Below, one piece after another: positions 1 through 10,627 of a stretch of DNA of 64,000 nt. The stretch is from assembly GCF_026210795.1 (NCBI RefSeq), contig NC_089454.1:744001-808000 (forward strand), given 5' to 3'. The stretch comes from Rhizophagus irregularis. Its lineage: Eukaryota; Glomeromycota; Glomeromycetes; Glomerales; Glomeraceae. The notes under the pieces were generated by a model that did no database searches, had not been told where the DNA came from, and worked only from the letters and a program-made list of their open reading frames with translations. The translations under genes were made by a program, and so were the position numbers. The first letter of the stretch is position 1; each line of letters starts with the position of its first letter.

Positions 1-556
1 AAATAATGTATTCACTGTACTCTGCGTTACAAATTTATATATATTTTTATGTTTATCATTTGTCATTTTAAAGGAGGTGTGGTGTATAAACTAAAGATCG
101 ATATAAATAATTTACAAAAAAGGAAGAATACTTTGTAATGCAGGATGTGGTAAATAAATTCACTCTTACATATAATAATATTATTATTATATTTAATTCT
201 TCTTTTATAATATTTAAAATCTTTCTACTTAAAATATTGTTTTAAATATTTTTCTATTTTTTCAAAAATTTCAAAGATTTATCCCTTTTAAAGTAATAAA
301 TTACCATCATTTTTTTTACTTATAAAGTCATCATTAATATGTTTTGTATTTATATTTTTATTATAAAAATTGTTTAAAAGTTCGTTATGATTTATAAGTA
401 TTATTATAAAAATTCAATAGGAATTAAAGGTAAAAAAAAATTTTACCATATAGTGTTACATATAATATTCCTGGTACTATTCAAAAAAATCTGCTTAGAT
501 TGAATAGTACCTGGAGAAATATTATAGGAGAAGAGGGGTACTATTATAAGAAGATA
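1..556. other. AT-rich flank, no gene seen
   Basis: No open frame or conserved motif was found. The stretch is AT-rich. It ends at the left terminus of the outer transposon and contains one clear hairpin at 473-511. Confidence 0.6.
473..511. repeat. Inverted repeat (hairpin)
   Basis: The arms GGTACTATTCAA (473-484) and TTGAATAGTACC (500-511) are perfect reverse complements separated by 15 bases. A related motif, AGTACCAT...ATGGTACT, occurs at about 5285-5308 just beyond the transposon pair. No function can be assigned. Confidence 0.75.
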
Positions 557-1089
557 CAGTCACCTCTCTCTATAACAAACCTCGATATAACGAATAATAC
601 GATATAACAGATTTTCAGTGTGGTACTGATTTAACTATAAAAAAACTCTTGATATAACGAAGTTACTATTTATTTACTGTATAACGTAGTATGAAGTAAA
701 GTAAGTGAATTGCATATATAAAATGCCACTCGATATAACGGATATTTTTATACCAAATTTTTTTTCAGTAAAACAAAGAATTTTTTATTAATTTTATTTA
801 TTTATTATATTTATTTATTTAAAATATTTATTTATTTGTATATAATTTATTTATTAATTATATTATTATTACATAGTATTCTCTTTAATTAATAATAATT
901 TTTACAATAATTTTGATTAGAATACAACCATAAATTCACGTCTTTATTTTGTTAATTTATTGTTTATTTCTATAAAAATTTAAGTGTAGTAAACGTTCAA
1001 AAGAAACCACCTACACATACATGTCACCACATCCCTTTAAATACGTACTAAGCGAATAAATCGGTTTCGTTTAGTTGTAAGTTTTTTTT

Positions 1090-1970
1090 GATATTATTCA
1101 CCTGCTGAAACTTCTAAAAAAAAATAAAAACAGTTAGTAAATTTATAAAAAAAACTAAAAAAATGACTAAGATTCATACTTGCACTTACAAATCTTCTTT
1201 CCATCTTTGAAAATTCACTTGAATCGTAGTCTATAAAATAAAAAAAAGGACAGTTAGTAAACTGTTCCACTTTATTAAAAAAATAAAAAAAGATTAAGAT
1301 TCAATCGTACTAGTACTTACGAATCTTAGTTAATTCTTTTTCTGTTAGAAGTCCGCTCAAAACCTAAGAAAAAATAAATAAAAACGGTCTACTTTATTAA
1401 AAAAAGCAAAAAAAAGACCACTAAAAAAAGATTTGATTCATATTTACGATTTTTAGCACTTTTTCCATTGAAATCTACCTGAAATCTAAAAAAATAAAAT
1501 AAAATAAAATTAAATAATGAACCATTAATCACTAATAAAAAAAAAGAAACAAAAAGCTAAGTTCATAATACTTACGAATTTTAGCTCTTTTTCAATCAAA
1601 ATCCATTCTAAACCTATAAAAAACAAAATAAATAAGAATAACAGTTAGTAAACTGTCCTACTTTATTAAAAAAAAATAACAAAAAAAAATTAAGTTCGTA
1701 ATACGAATAGTTTTTTTTTATTCTCAAAAGCCTACCGAAATTTATAAAAAAAATAAATAAATAAAAATGGGTAGTAAAAAAAAATAAAACAAAAAAACTA
1801 AGTTCGTAATAACTACGAACCTTAATTCTTTAAATTTAAGAGCCGTCTCTAAGGAAAAAAAAAGAAAAAAAGAACATTAATAAACGTTTTTAAACGAAAT
1901 TAATAAAAAAATTAAACCTCCACTTACTTCTCATTTCAGGCATCCATTTCGAAGTCTGGGAAGTTCACTA
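1090..1970 (-). repeat. Tandem array of splice-site-flanked mini-exons, period about 120 bp
   Basis: On the minus strand about seven or eight units repeat. Each has a TTTTATAG-like acceptor, a block of about 38-43 bases and a GTAAG-like donor, followed by a T-rich spacer. Clear blocks are 1928-1967, 1817-1848 (weak), 1576-1613, 1448-1485, 1321-1363 and 1190-1230. The spacers at about 1131, 1251, 1642 and 1992 contain TTACTAAC, the fungal branch-point consensus, upstream of the acceptor. The blocks resemble one another (for example GAAAAAGAGCTAAAATTC and GAAAAAGTGCTAAAAATC). Their lengths differ and are not all multiples of three, so either the gene has decayed or the blocks are non-coding. 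The array lies wholly inside the outer transposon and downstream of, but not joined to, the inner transposase. Confidence 0.6.
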
Positions 1971-2080
1971 CAATAAAAAAAATAAAAAAAATGTTAGTAA
2001 TTGAATAATTGGTAAATCAGATCGACAAGTCACATGATCTGTATGACTGACATATCTATACTGAAGAATTCATTATACTA

Positions 2081-4782
2081 TGGTGCGGCGCACCTATACT
2101 CATCAATTAGTCCGAAATTCAAATTATAATAAAGTCACGTGAAATTCACGTGAAATGGTTTTTATTGGTCGTTAAGCAATCAGTTTTTAATTTCGCGGCG
2201 TAAAACATAAACTAATCAAATTTAATTTGGTTTAATTCTTCTATAACTTCGTCCGGAATTCTTCTACGAGATCTATATTTTTTAACTGCATATTCAGCTA
2301 ATTTTCCACCAATTCCTTTTTGATATAAACTCATATAACGCCAAGCTTTTCTTGCAAATCTTCTAATTGTAATTAATGAAACTGATTCAAGACTTTGGGG
2401 TACAATTTGTTTTAATCCTACCCATGAATAATTACAGTTTTCTCTTGCATGCCTCTTTGCAGCCCCCAATAACGCTCAATAAAGTTAAGTTCGCAATGAA
2501 ATTTTGGGTAAAAAATACATTTGTGACCTGCCTTTTCAATTATTTCAGCAATTGCACCCTTTTGAGCAAGAAAATCTGGTTCTAAGGACATTACTCGGCG
2601 CGCACAACAATTAATTCGATTTTCATCATCATTTTTTTCTTTGCATTCTTTGCATTCCAACATCAATCCACCATTAGGCCATTTTTTTCGTTCTTGTAAT
2701 ATTTGTCTCAGTCATGGTGGCCTCGAAGCTTTTCATTTGGATGGTCATCAGAAAATACCATTGATTGCAACTGGTTATCAGGACCCCAGTAAGTATCAGC
2801 GCATTTTTGGTTGCAAACCACCAGGTTTTAAGTTCATTTTTTTTGCCACTAATGCATCTTTTGCAAATATTGCATGATTTGAACTGTTATCAAATGCAAA
2901 AATGCCGATACAATTTGGATAAAGAACTTCAAATATAGGAATTGCTTTAATCTTTATCTGTTCAATGACATTTTCTGCCGTCCAATAACCTTCACGATCT
3001 TTACCTGCTCTAAATATTCACGAGCTTCTACTGGAACATTAGGGTATTGTTCAATATTTTCTGGTTTCAATTTCAAACGTCCATCAACTTCTGTTAAAAA
3101 CTCGCTAATCATAATTGATTTACCATTACCTTTTTTCCGTAAAGGCAATTCACCATTTTTGGCCCATACACCACGTAATCCATCATTAGAATAAAAAATA
3201 CATTCATCAGTGCGTTACCAAAATGTGCTCTTTTTCACCTTCTGCTAAATCAGGTAAGATCCGTCCATATTTTCACCTTCATAACGTGACATAAGCCTCT
3301 CATATTCAAAAATTTGTTTTAAAAAATCATTCCATATATTGAACCACATCCGCACGTTCATGTCCATCATAAAATATACTTTGCTTTTGTCTTTGCTTTG
3401 TATATCCAAGAATATGAAGCCAGCGGACTGCAGTTGAAATATTTATAGTTTTTTTCTTATTAATTCCCAACTTAGCTAATAGATTGTGTTCTATAAACTC
3501 TTTGAATTTTATAGGCATGACTTTGTAATTTTGATCTCGAATCCAAGCATGACATTCTTCAGCAACATCTTCATCATCAATTAATCGAATGGTTTTTTGA
3601 TGCTTTCCTTGATATGATATAGGAAGTGCATTATGAAGAAGCCAATAATTAGCCCAATTTCGTATTTGACGAGCTTTCCAAACTCCACCATCAAAAAAAA
3701 CCATACGTGCAACATTTAAACTTGCTTCCATTTTCCCACCACCATTTTCATCTGATAGTTTCAAATACTCAAATATTGCTCGTTTCTTATTGTATTCATT
3801 AACCTTCATTTTATTGTGCCGACTTCCTAATTCTTCTTTCAAAGCCTTCATTCTTGCATCAATATTAGTCACTTTACATATGTTTTCTTCCTCTCGATCC
3901 ACTTTGTTCACTTTCATTTTCAATATTATGATCGGTATTGAGTTGCTTTATATACGGGAAAAAACTTGTGATCTTTGAGGTGCCAAATGCCGCTTTGGTA
4001 AATGAGCCACTTGGTCCCCACTTATCATAATATATTGATTTTGGTATCTTACATGCACTATATGGACCTCGTTTCTTTTTTTCAAATTCGTTATTTACAT
4101 CCCACTCTAAAAACACAATAAATAAATAAAAAATTATTCTGAAATAATTGCTTTTATTTTCTTTTTACCTAACTCAATCATCATCAATTTTGACTGAGAT
4201 TTTTTCCTTTTCTAAATCAAACTCATCCTCCCATCCACCGTCATCATCATCTCCCCATTCCTCTGCGGAAAATTCTAACTCAAGAGCGACGTCATCGGTC
4301 CCTTCTCTAATATTCAATTCATATTGTGTTGGATGGTTGTTATTGCTCCTTTTTTTGTTCCAAACCTACCATCTGACGTCCGAAACTATTGCTTGTAAAG
4401 TTTTTGTCGTTTAACGACGGGCGGCATTTTTAATTTAATGATAACAACGCGTGGGAAAATGAAGATTCTCAATATCTTCGTTACTGCGATTCATTATTTA
4501 TACATGAAGATCGAAATTACATCATAAATCCATGTGAAATTTATCATTTCAGTTTTTCCGAATTTTTGATATTTACTAATAAAGACATATGATTTTACGC
4601 ATTTTAAAACTTTAATAGTCCACCAAAAAATCATGTAATCTCAAATTAAAACCGATAGATTGAAAGAGAATAACCTAATCTATCATTCTATCGGTGTTAA
4701 TTTTATAAATTACACAAAATGTAGAACTAGATAGATTTGGCAGTTACACGAAATTTTTGATGAGTATAGATGCGCCGCACCA
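2081..4782 (-). mobile_element. Inner Tc1/mariner-IS630-like transposon
   Basis: The terminal inverted repeats begin TGGTGCGGCGCA and continue with CTATACTCATCAA: left copy at about 2081-2105, right copy inverted at about 4758-4782. The copies differ by one base in that span. Each is flanked by TA (2079-2080 and 4783-4784), the target site of this superfamily. The element is about 2.7 kb and encodes a decayed minus-strand transposase. It is inserted inside the outer element at 557-4875, so it is the younger of the two. Confidence 0.8.
2212..4427 (-). pseudogene. Decayed DDE transposase (Tc1/mariner-IS630-like)
   Basis: The protein can be followed through the element on the minus strand, but only by changing frame several times (breaks fall near 4390, 3900, 3150-3330, 2670-2880 and 2440), so this copy is not functional. 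In order: an acidic N-terminal region; a KRGPYSACKIPKS motif with GPSGSFTKAAFGT; a helical region ending in SIFYDGHERADVV; then the catalytic core. The core has an Asp in TDECIF (codon at 3206-3208), an Asp in FDNSSNH (2889-2891) and a Glu in CELNFIE (2475-2477), which gives a DDE triad. CELNFIE is the counterpart of the N-P-x-E signature near the end of mariner transposases. The C-terminus (RRIPDEV...) ends at a stop at 2212. The family is common in fungal genomes as DDE superfamily endonuclease. One alternative is that some breaks are introns. Confidence 0.8.
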
Positions 4783-4877
4783 TATACTGAATAATTTGTT
4801 ATAGTGTTAACGAAGTTGCTTATAACGAAGGCCTAATCAGCCAGGACTTAGAGTTCGTTATATCGAGAGGGACTATA

Positions 4878-6369
4878 TATTGGAAAGAAGATACATTTGA
4901 TTTTATTACAATTAAATAAATTAGTATATAAATTTTTGTTTTTCAAGTTAGAATATGATTATTAATTAGTATCCATGATATTATTTAAAATCAAATTTTG
5001 ATTAGTACCAGATAGTATATAAAATTTATGTGCACAATATATACATATACATATTTTATTTTTATGTACACAATTTTTAAAATTAATGTGCACTATTGTG
5101 CACAAAATTTCTTAAAAGAAAATATTATAAATTAATAAAAATGTGCACTATTATGCATAAAAATTTTTTGATTGTGTATAAAAAAAATACTTTATGTATA
5201 CATGTACATATAATTTTTTTAAGATTTTATACACTATTAGAATATTTTTCAAAAATACCCAAATGTGAATTTGAATGATACTTCAGTACCATTTGAAGAT
5301 GGTACTATTAGTATGTAGCACTATACAGTAGATATCTATTGTGAAATAAATAAAAGTTATTATGAAATGATGAAAAAAAAAATGTAAAAAAAGTTTATTA
5401 TAATTTATTATAAGCCATATTTTAAACTCTTAACTCAACAAAATTCACCTTAGTGAATTTTTCATAACTAGTAATATAAGCATGAAGATCAAAAAATATA
5501 TGATAACATGGATGTTAAAAACTTATATATAATAACATGGAGTTATTTTTAGCTTTTTTCATATTTTTATCATTGATTTTATTTGATTTCATTAATTTTT
5601 TATTTTTTGAATTTGATTTCTATTTCAATTGCTTCATTTTTATATTTATTTTCAATTCTTTATCTCTTTCTTTATTTTTGTTTATCTTCATTTCACTTTA
5701 TTTTATTTATTTTTTTTTTAGTCACTTATTTTCTACTAGTCCTATAATAAATAATGATTTTTTAACTTTAACATTATAAATGTATAATAACTTTAGCTTT
5801 AGTTTAACTTATAAATAAAATTTATTATTATTTGCAAAAAATAAAGTTAGCCAATCAATTGAAATATTAAAAATATTAAATTTATAAAATTACTTTTTAA
5901 AGAGGAGGAGGGTGATTTAACCTGGGTTATATAACCCAGGGGTAAGTTAGCAAAACTCTTTTTTATACAATCTATTTGTTTTATAAAATTTGAATTTTTT
6001 ACTAATTTTATATTGTAAAAGAAGTTATATAAACAATTGAAGTAATTGCAGTACAAAAGATTCTTAATTAATTATTTAAAAATAATAAAAATATGGTAAT
6101 ATGTTTCTTATTTTGTGCCATTATTAATTAGTAGACTAGTAGTATTGTCATTGTTAGTTCATATATATATATATATAGTTCGTTAAGCTACCATGCATAT
6201 GGTTTGGTTTTTTGTTGGTACTATGTTTCTTGATTACTGTCGTTCAATATTTATAACCAGATTTTTTTTTGATTTTGAATAACTCAATTAATGTTATTAA
6301 TGTTAAAGAGTGGAAAAATTCCAAATATCTTGATTGTAATAATTCTTCAAATATCAATATATTATAGAA
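4878..6369. other. AT-rich intergenic region without a gene
   Basis: Nothing coding was recognised. A TG/CA-alternating patch at about 5030-5215 repeats a TGTGCAC or TGTACAC word. A long T-rich frame at 5537-5779 is low complexity and was rejected as a gene. Short palindromes are listed separately. Confidence 0.5.
5921..5940. repeat. Perfect 20-bp palindrome
   Basis: CCTGGGTTATATAACCCAGG equals its own reverse complement over all 20 bases. It is also unusually GC-rich for this window. It could be a dimeric protein-binding site or a relic of a small inverted repeat; nothing nearby decides this. Confidence 0.8.
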
Positions 6370-7050
6370 GATATGCTTAATGCTTTTCATGATTAGAATC
6401 TTATAGTTTTTCATTATATGCCGATGATGTTATTTATCTTGATATGTTGATGAAAGTATTGAATTAAATGATTTAAAGCGAGGATACAAAAATTCGATTG
6501 AATTCTATGGAAAATTTATATAATAAATATAGAAATAATGATGATATGAAAAGAATTCTTAGTTCTATTCGTGAATATGGATATTCTTTGGATGATGATT
6601 CTACATCACACAATCTGATCCATTCTTGTTTTGCGTCATTACCATTACCTTTTATGAAATCGAAATCTAGCGGGAATGTAAATTTAGAAATTTTCTTTCG
6701 AAAATTGATTTCTAAACATGAGAAGGGGATTTTTAAAGATTATTTGTGAAATTAAATATTACATCATCCATTCTTGTTTTGCGTCATTACCATTACCTTT
6801 TATGAAATCGAAATCTTCACTTTTTCGAAAATTGATTTCTAAACATGAGAAGGGGATTTTTAAAGATCATTTGTGAAATTAAACAATTTTGGGAAAATCA
6901 ATTTGAAATCATTAATAAATTTTTTAATATTTTTGAGGCGTTATTAACGAAACGAAAGAAATTTTATTGTCTCAAAAAAATGTTCAAGATATTCGTAATA
7001 AATGGGAAGAAGAAAAAAAAAATAGGAATTTTACAAAATTCGTAAATTGC
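6370..7050 (+). pseudogene. Remnant of the coiled-coil/hydrophobic-hairpin gene family
   Basis: Broken plus-strand copy of the family that is intact from 7.3 to 16.8 kb. The recognisable pieces are a stretch like the family helix YAEDVV (here YADDVIYLDML, near 6415-6450), a following helical region, and a C-terminal module with FWENQ near 6893 and NKWEEEKK near 7000. These correspond to the FW..Q and KW positions of the intact genes. The central hydrophobic hairpin is not evident, and one part is internally duplicated. There are several breaks and no intact protein is expected. It lies next to the first intact member, so it probably arose from the same local duplication series. Confidence 0.6.
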
Positions 7051-7342
7051 TTAATTAAAATGAGTTTTCTTGAACTAATATTTTTTTTCTATGTTTATAT
7101 TCTTAATAAATATTATTATTATATAACGCATACAAATCAATAAATCAAATATGTTCACTATAATAAAACGAATATTAGATAACCGAAAATAAATTTAAAT
7201 AGTTACTATTTACCAGGTGATACCGTATATTATTTCGTTATATTCTTTTTCCAATATCGCGTCACTGTTTTTTTAAAAAAAAAGATTGTGAATAAACAAT
7301 TTTTACATTACAGAATATTGAATTCATATTTTTAAACAATTT

Positions 7343-8489
7343 TTATAAAATTCTTACTGCTAGAATCGAATCTCTATTCAGAGCTTGTCGCATATTAGCG
7401 CTGTAACTTTCAGAACTTGCAAGAATTTTTTTTGCTTTAGCCGAAATATTCATAGCGATAGGTTTTACTATTCGTTCATTTTGTTTTTCGTTACATTCCA
7501 ACCTTTTAATAATTGCTTCAATCTCGATAATTTGTTTTTCCCAATGAAATTCACAAGCAGAGATAATATCATTAATATTAGAAAGACCATCTTGCATCTC
7601 TCGTAAATATTGTGAGAATTGTTCTCTAGCGCCTTCTAATTGATAATTTAGAATGCCACTGACAACAAATGAACTTCCAGCAACTGCAGTAGAAGTTGTA
7701 GCTGCAGCCGTACTGTGAAATTAATTTTATGTGACATGTGTTATAAACTAATTATAAAACTCGGATCAAAAAAATTTTTAAAAGAAAAAATTAAAATTAC
7801 CCCCCGAGAATGGCCAAACTGCCAAGCCCAACAACAGACTCTGCAACCGCTGCAACAATGGATGCTCCTCCTGTGAACGGAGCTGCTAAAACTGCAGCAA
7901 TACTCCCAATACCGGCTGCCATGGCACCATTTTTCGCACATGACCATGCATCATTCGTTACTTTATCTGCCTTTTCAATTTTATCGGGTAAAACTTCCCG
8001 TTTCTTGGTAATTTCCTCATCATATTTGAAAATTTCGGTAGCAATTCCATCTAAAGAAATTTTAATTCTTCTAAGGTGATTTTTTAATAATGTAGCTTTG
8101 GATTTATATAGCTTAGAATCATTCAATAAAGGTTTTAATAATTTCAACAGATCTTCGTCACTAATACTAACATCTTCACAACATTCAGCAAATACAATTA
8201 AATCGTCAGCATGAGTGCATAGTTTTAGATTATGAGTTATAGATTCTTCAGCAAAGTTTCGAAATTCCACTCTTTGAAGAGAAATTTGACTAATTTTTTT
8301 CTGAATAAAATTATTATCCTTAACTTTAATCTTACTAATTTCAGAAAAATGTTCAATAGATTGAACTATATTAATTTGTAATTCGTTCAAATCAGGCACA
8401 GTGTAAACTTGTAGTTCGTTCATATCGGAAACTATACTATTTTGTAATTTGTTCTTATCGGGCACAGTGGGACTTGAAGTGTACGTCAT
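7343..8489 (-). CDS. Coiled-coil protein with hydrophobic hairpin, family member A
   Basis: Two exons, 7801-8489 and 7343-7712. The donor GTAATT and acceptor TTCACAG give an uninterrupted frame of 352 residues. The N-terminal half is long amphipathic helix with the family stretch ESITHNLKL...ADDLIVF. At about residues 195-250 there is a Gly/Ala-rich hydrophobic segment (AAPFTGGAS, then AVAESVVGLGSLAILGG and TAAATTSTAVAG) that could form one or two membrane-crossing passes. The intron cuts this hairpin. The C-terminus has an HWEKQ...IEAIIKRLE helix matching the FW..Q module of the paralogs. No signal peptide is visible. It is transcribed head to head with member B, about 750 bp apart. The overall plan (helical bundle plus hydrophobic tongue) resembles ClyA/HBL-type alpha pore-forming proteins, but that is inference; no homologue was searched. 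Confidence 0.8.
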
Positions 8490-9235
8490 TTTGATTATTT
8501 CGTTAAAATTTTCAATTAAAAAAATGGGTGTAGTTTTTTAAGGTAGTTGGTTTTCAGAATGCAAGGAGATATTTTTTCTATATATCCTTACCTAAAAAAA
8601 AATTATAGTTTTAGGGTGAGGGTTAGCATAATATTAACGACCCCATTCGAAATTGTACCCATCGAAATGTATTTTGGGGAAGGTTTGTTATTTATTGGTT
8701 ATAACTTATAACTTAACCTTTTACGTTGTAAAACATGCATGTAACAAGAAATATTACCTTGAATATTTGTAATTTGTGTACACATACCTAATTGTTTCCC
8801 AAATAGGATATATATGATACGTTATGTGAGCAACGTCGCTTCATTGACGGTTTTAAATCAAATTCGTTATCAATCATTCATAAGCCACAATGGGCATTTT
8901 TAGCTGACAATGAAGCTTTTTTCATGAGTAGATTTTACATAAATGTTATTTTAATTAGCATAATAATAGTGGTTATAAAAATTGTGAGGATAACTGATAA
9001 TAACAATAAAAGATTCTATATCATTGTAAACCGTGTGAAATATTTAAAAAATACAAAACCTATTGTCTTAATAGAATCTTTTAATTTGTTATTATTGGTA
9101 CTCAAACGGAGTAAATCACAATTATCAATATTGTAGTTTGGACGCATTATTAACGTCTTTAAATTCTAGATAAATTTTATATGATTGACATTCTCTCAAT
9201 TTTTCATTTTACACTCTCACACTTTCAATAAAATT
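8490..9235. other. Divergent intergenic region between members A and B
   Basis: About 750 bp separate two head-to-head paralogs, so it probably holds both promoters. No conserved element was recognised. A short open stretch at 8924-9136 is hydrophobic and AT-driven and was not accepted as a gene. Confidence 0.5.
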
Positions 9236-10267
9236 ATGGTTATAAGTAAAGAGGAATCTCTTGATAACTTAATGGTAAAAGTAGAACCTCCTAACACGGA
9301 TGTGTTTTATGTTAAAGACAATCTAAAAGAGATCCTTTTATATTTTAAAAGATGTGAAATAGGTTCATTTAATATACCTTTTATTAAAGAAAAGATTCAT
9401 GAAATCAACAAACAAGGATTAGAATTTCATTGTTGTTTACAACAATCAATTACGCAGAGTAATAAACTTGAGTCTCATGCCGAAAATGTGATGGCTTATA
9501 TACAAATTTTAGAGGACCCAATCTTTGATTCCAATCGTATTTTAGATATTTTAGAAACTCTTTTAGAAAATGCTCGAATGAATATGGAAGAAACTCAACA
9601 AATTAAAAATAAATATAGTGATATTAAGAGTAAATTAAGTAAGATTAACGATGAATTTTTTATACGTAACTATGAAGATGAAAGAAAGATACAATCATTA
9701 CCAGAAAAAAAAGAAGAATTAAAAGAAATTGATGATGACAAGGATAGCTGGGTAACAGCTATCACTGGGATCTGTTTTACGATAGGATTTATCTTATTAA
9801 TTTGTGGATTAGTTTCAAATGCACACAGATTCGACAAATCACTCGAACTATTAGGGTCTGGGATTGTTATTATGATAATTTCAATGATAATTGATTTATG
9901 GTTTAAGAAAAGAAATAAAATCAGAATTAGAAAATTAAAGAATGAAATCAAAGAATTAAATGCTTTAATAGAATTGAAACGTTCAGAAAAAGGGACTGAT
10001 ATAGAGAAATTGTGTAAGAATCTTTTCTCTGTAATAATTCAAGTAGAAGCTTTCAGAACTTATTGGGAAACTCAATATTATATACTAGATGATCTTAACA
10101 GAAACTTAAGAAGTGAAAGTCATAATTTAAAAAAGGATTGTTCTATTAATCAAAGTAAAAAAGTTTTGGTAGGACCTATTAAGAGTAGATGGGAACAAGT
10201 GAAAGCTCAATGTAATAATTATACCAAAGCTGTACGCACTCTTATTACAGAAATTCAAAAAACTTAA
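9236..10267 (+). CDS. Coiled-coil protein with hydrophobic hairpin, family member B
   Basis: Single exon. The ATG at 9236 is preferred over the in-frame ATG at 9185 because it gives 343 residues, close to members A, D and E (352, 340, 345). The N-terminal helices carry QQSITQSNKLESHAENVMAY, matching the ESI..S.KL..YAE block of the paralogs. Two hydrophobic segments at about residues 175-220 (WVTAITGICFTIGFILLICG and LLGSGIVIMIISMIIDLW) form a membrane hairpin. It lacks the APxTGGAS motif of members A, D and E. A basic linker and a helix follow, then the C-terminal module FRTYWETQ...RWEQVKAQCNNY. The function is unknown; a membrane-associated coiled-coil role is likely. Confidence 0.8.
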   Translation: MVISKEESLDNLMVKVEPPNTDVFYVKDNLKEILLYFKRCEIGSFNIPFIKEKIHEINKQGLEFHCCLQQSITQSNKLESHAENVMAYIQILEDPIFDSNRILDILETLLENARMNMEETQQIKNKYSDIKSKLSKINDEFFIRNYEDERKIQSLPEKKEELKEIDDDKDSWVTAITGICFTIGFILLICGLVSNAHRFDKSLELLGSGIVIMIISMIIDLWFKKRNKIRIRKLKNEIKELNALIELKRSEKGTDIEKLCKNLFSVIIQVEAFRTYWETQYYILDDLNRNLRSESHNLKKDCSINQSKKVLVGPIKSRWEQVKAQCNNYTKAVRTLITEIQKT

Positions 10268-10627
10268 AAATGTGTGTAGTTGTATTATTTCCTGTTTAAT
10301 ATATCTCGTTAAAGATAAAAATTGGAATTTTTTAGTAAATTTCCTTTCGCGAATTTCATGTTGCGAATTAGTTACATCTAATAAAAATTGGGATTGATCC
10401 TATTGTAACACGTGATTTTATTTATCGTAACCCCAAAAATAAAAATGCCCCTCTTTTTAAAAACAGGGTAATGATTTGTGCACTATTTTAAACTGTATAT
10501 TTGATAATTTTTTTTTAGGATCTGATTTTTTTTAATAAGATTTTTCTTTAAAAAAATTCTGATTCTTTTAGAATTTCTAAAACTATTTAAATACTGATAA
10601 ATATTTAATTTCTCATTAAAATTCATT
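10268..10627. other. Short intergenic spacer
   Basis: AT-rich spacer between two same-strand paralogs. No other feature was recognised. Confidence 0.5.

Larger units (their letters stand above)
557..4875. mobile_element. Outer DNA transposon, pogo/Tigger-like termini, interrupted by another element
   Basis: The left end reads CAGTCACCTCTC after a TA at 555-556. The right end read inward is TAGTCCCTCTCGATATAACG, followed by TA at 4876-4877. TA target duplications and YAGTC ends fit the Tc1/mariner superfamily. Both ends carry subterminal copies of a CTCGATATAACGAA-like motif (about 590-605, 648-662, 732-745 on the left; 4815-4866 on the right, inverted), as is usual for pogo/Tigger termini. 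A second transposon (2081-4782) lies inside, so the original element was about 1.6 kb. No transposase of its own was found; its interior is the mini-exon array at about 1090-1970. It looks non-autonomous. The family name is inferred from the ends only. Confidence 0.65.

Noticed and set aside
2641-2877. 78-codon plus-strand frame
   Set aside because: Antisense to the inner transposase; the minus strand reads FDNSSNH and the conserved flanking sequence, so this is a shadow.
4148-4414. Ser-rich plus-strand frame
   Set aside because: Antisense to the acidic N-terminus of the same transposase.
5537-5779. 80-codon plus-strand open frame
   Set aside because: Almost entirely Phe/Leu/Ile/Ser from T-rich low-complexity DNA, with no motif; chance frame.
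8924-9136. 70-codon hydrophobic frame upstream of member B
   Set aside because: Ile/Val/Leu-rich sequence typical of AT-rich spacer; no start context, homology or splice support.
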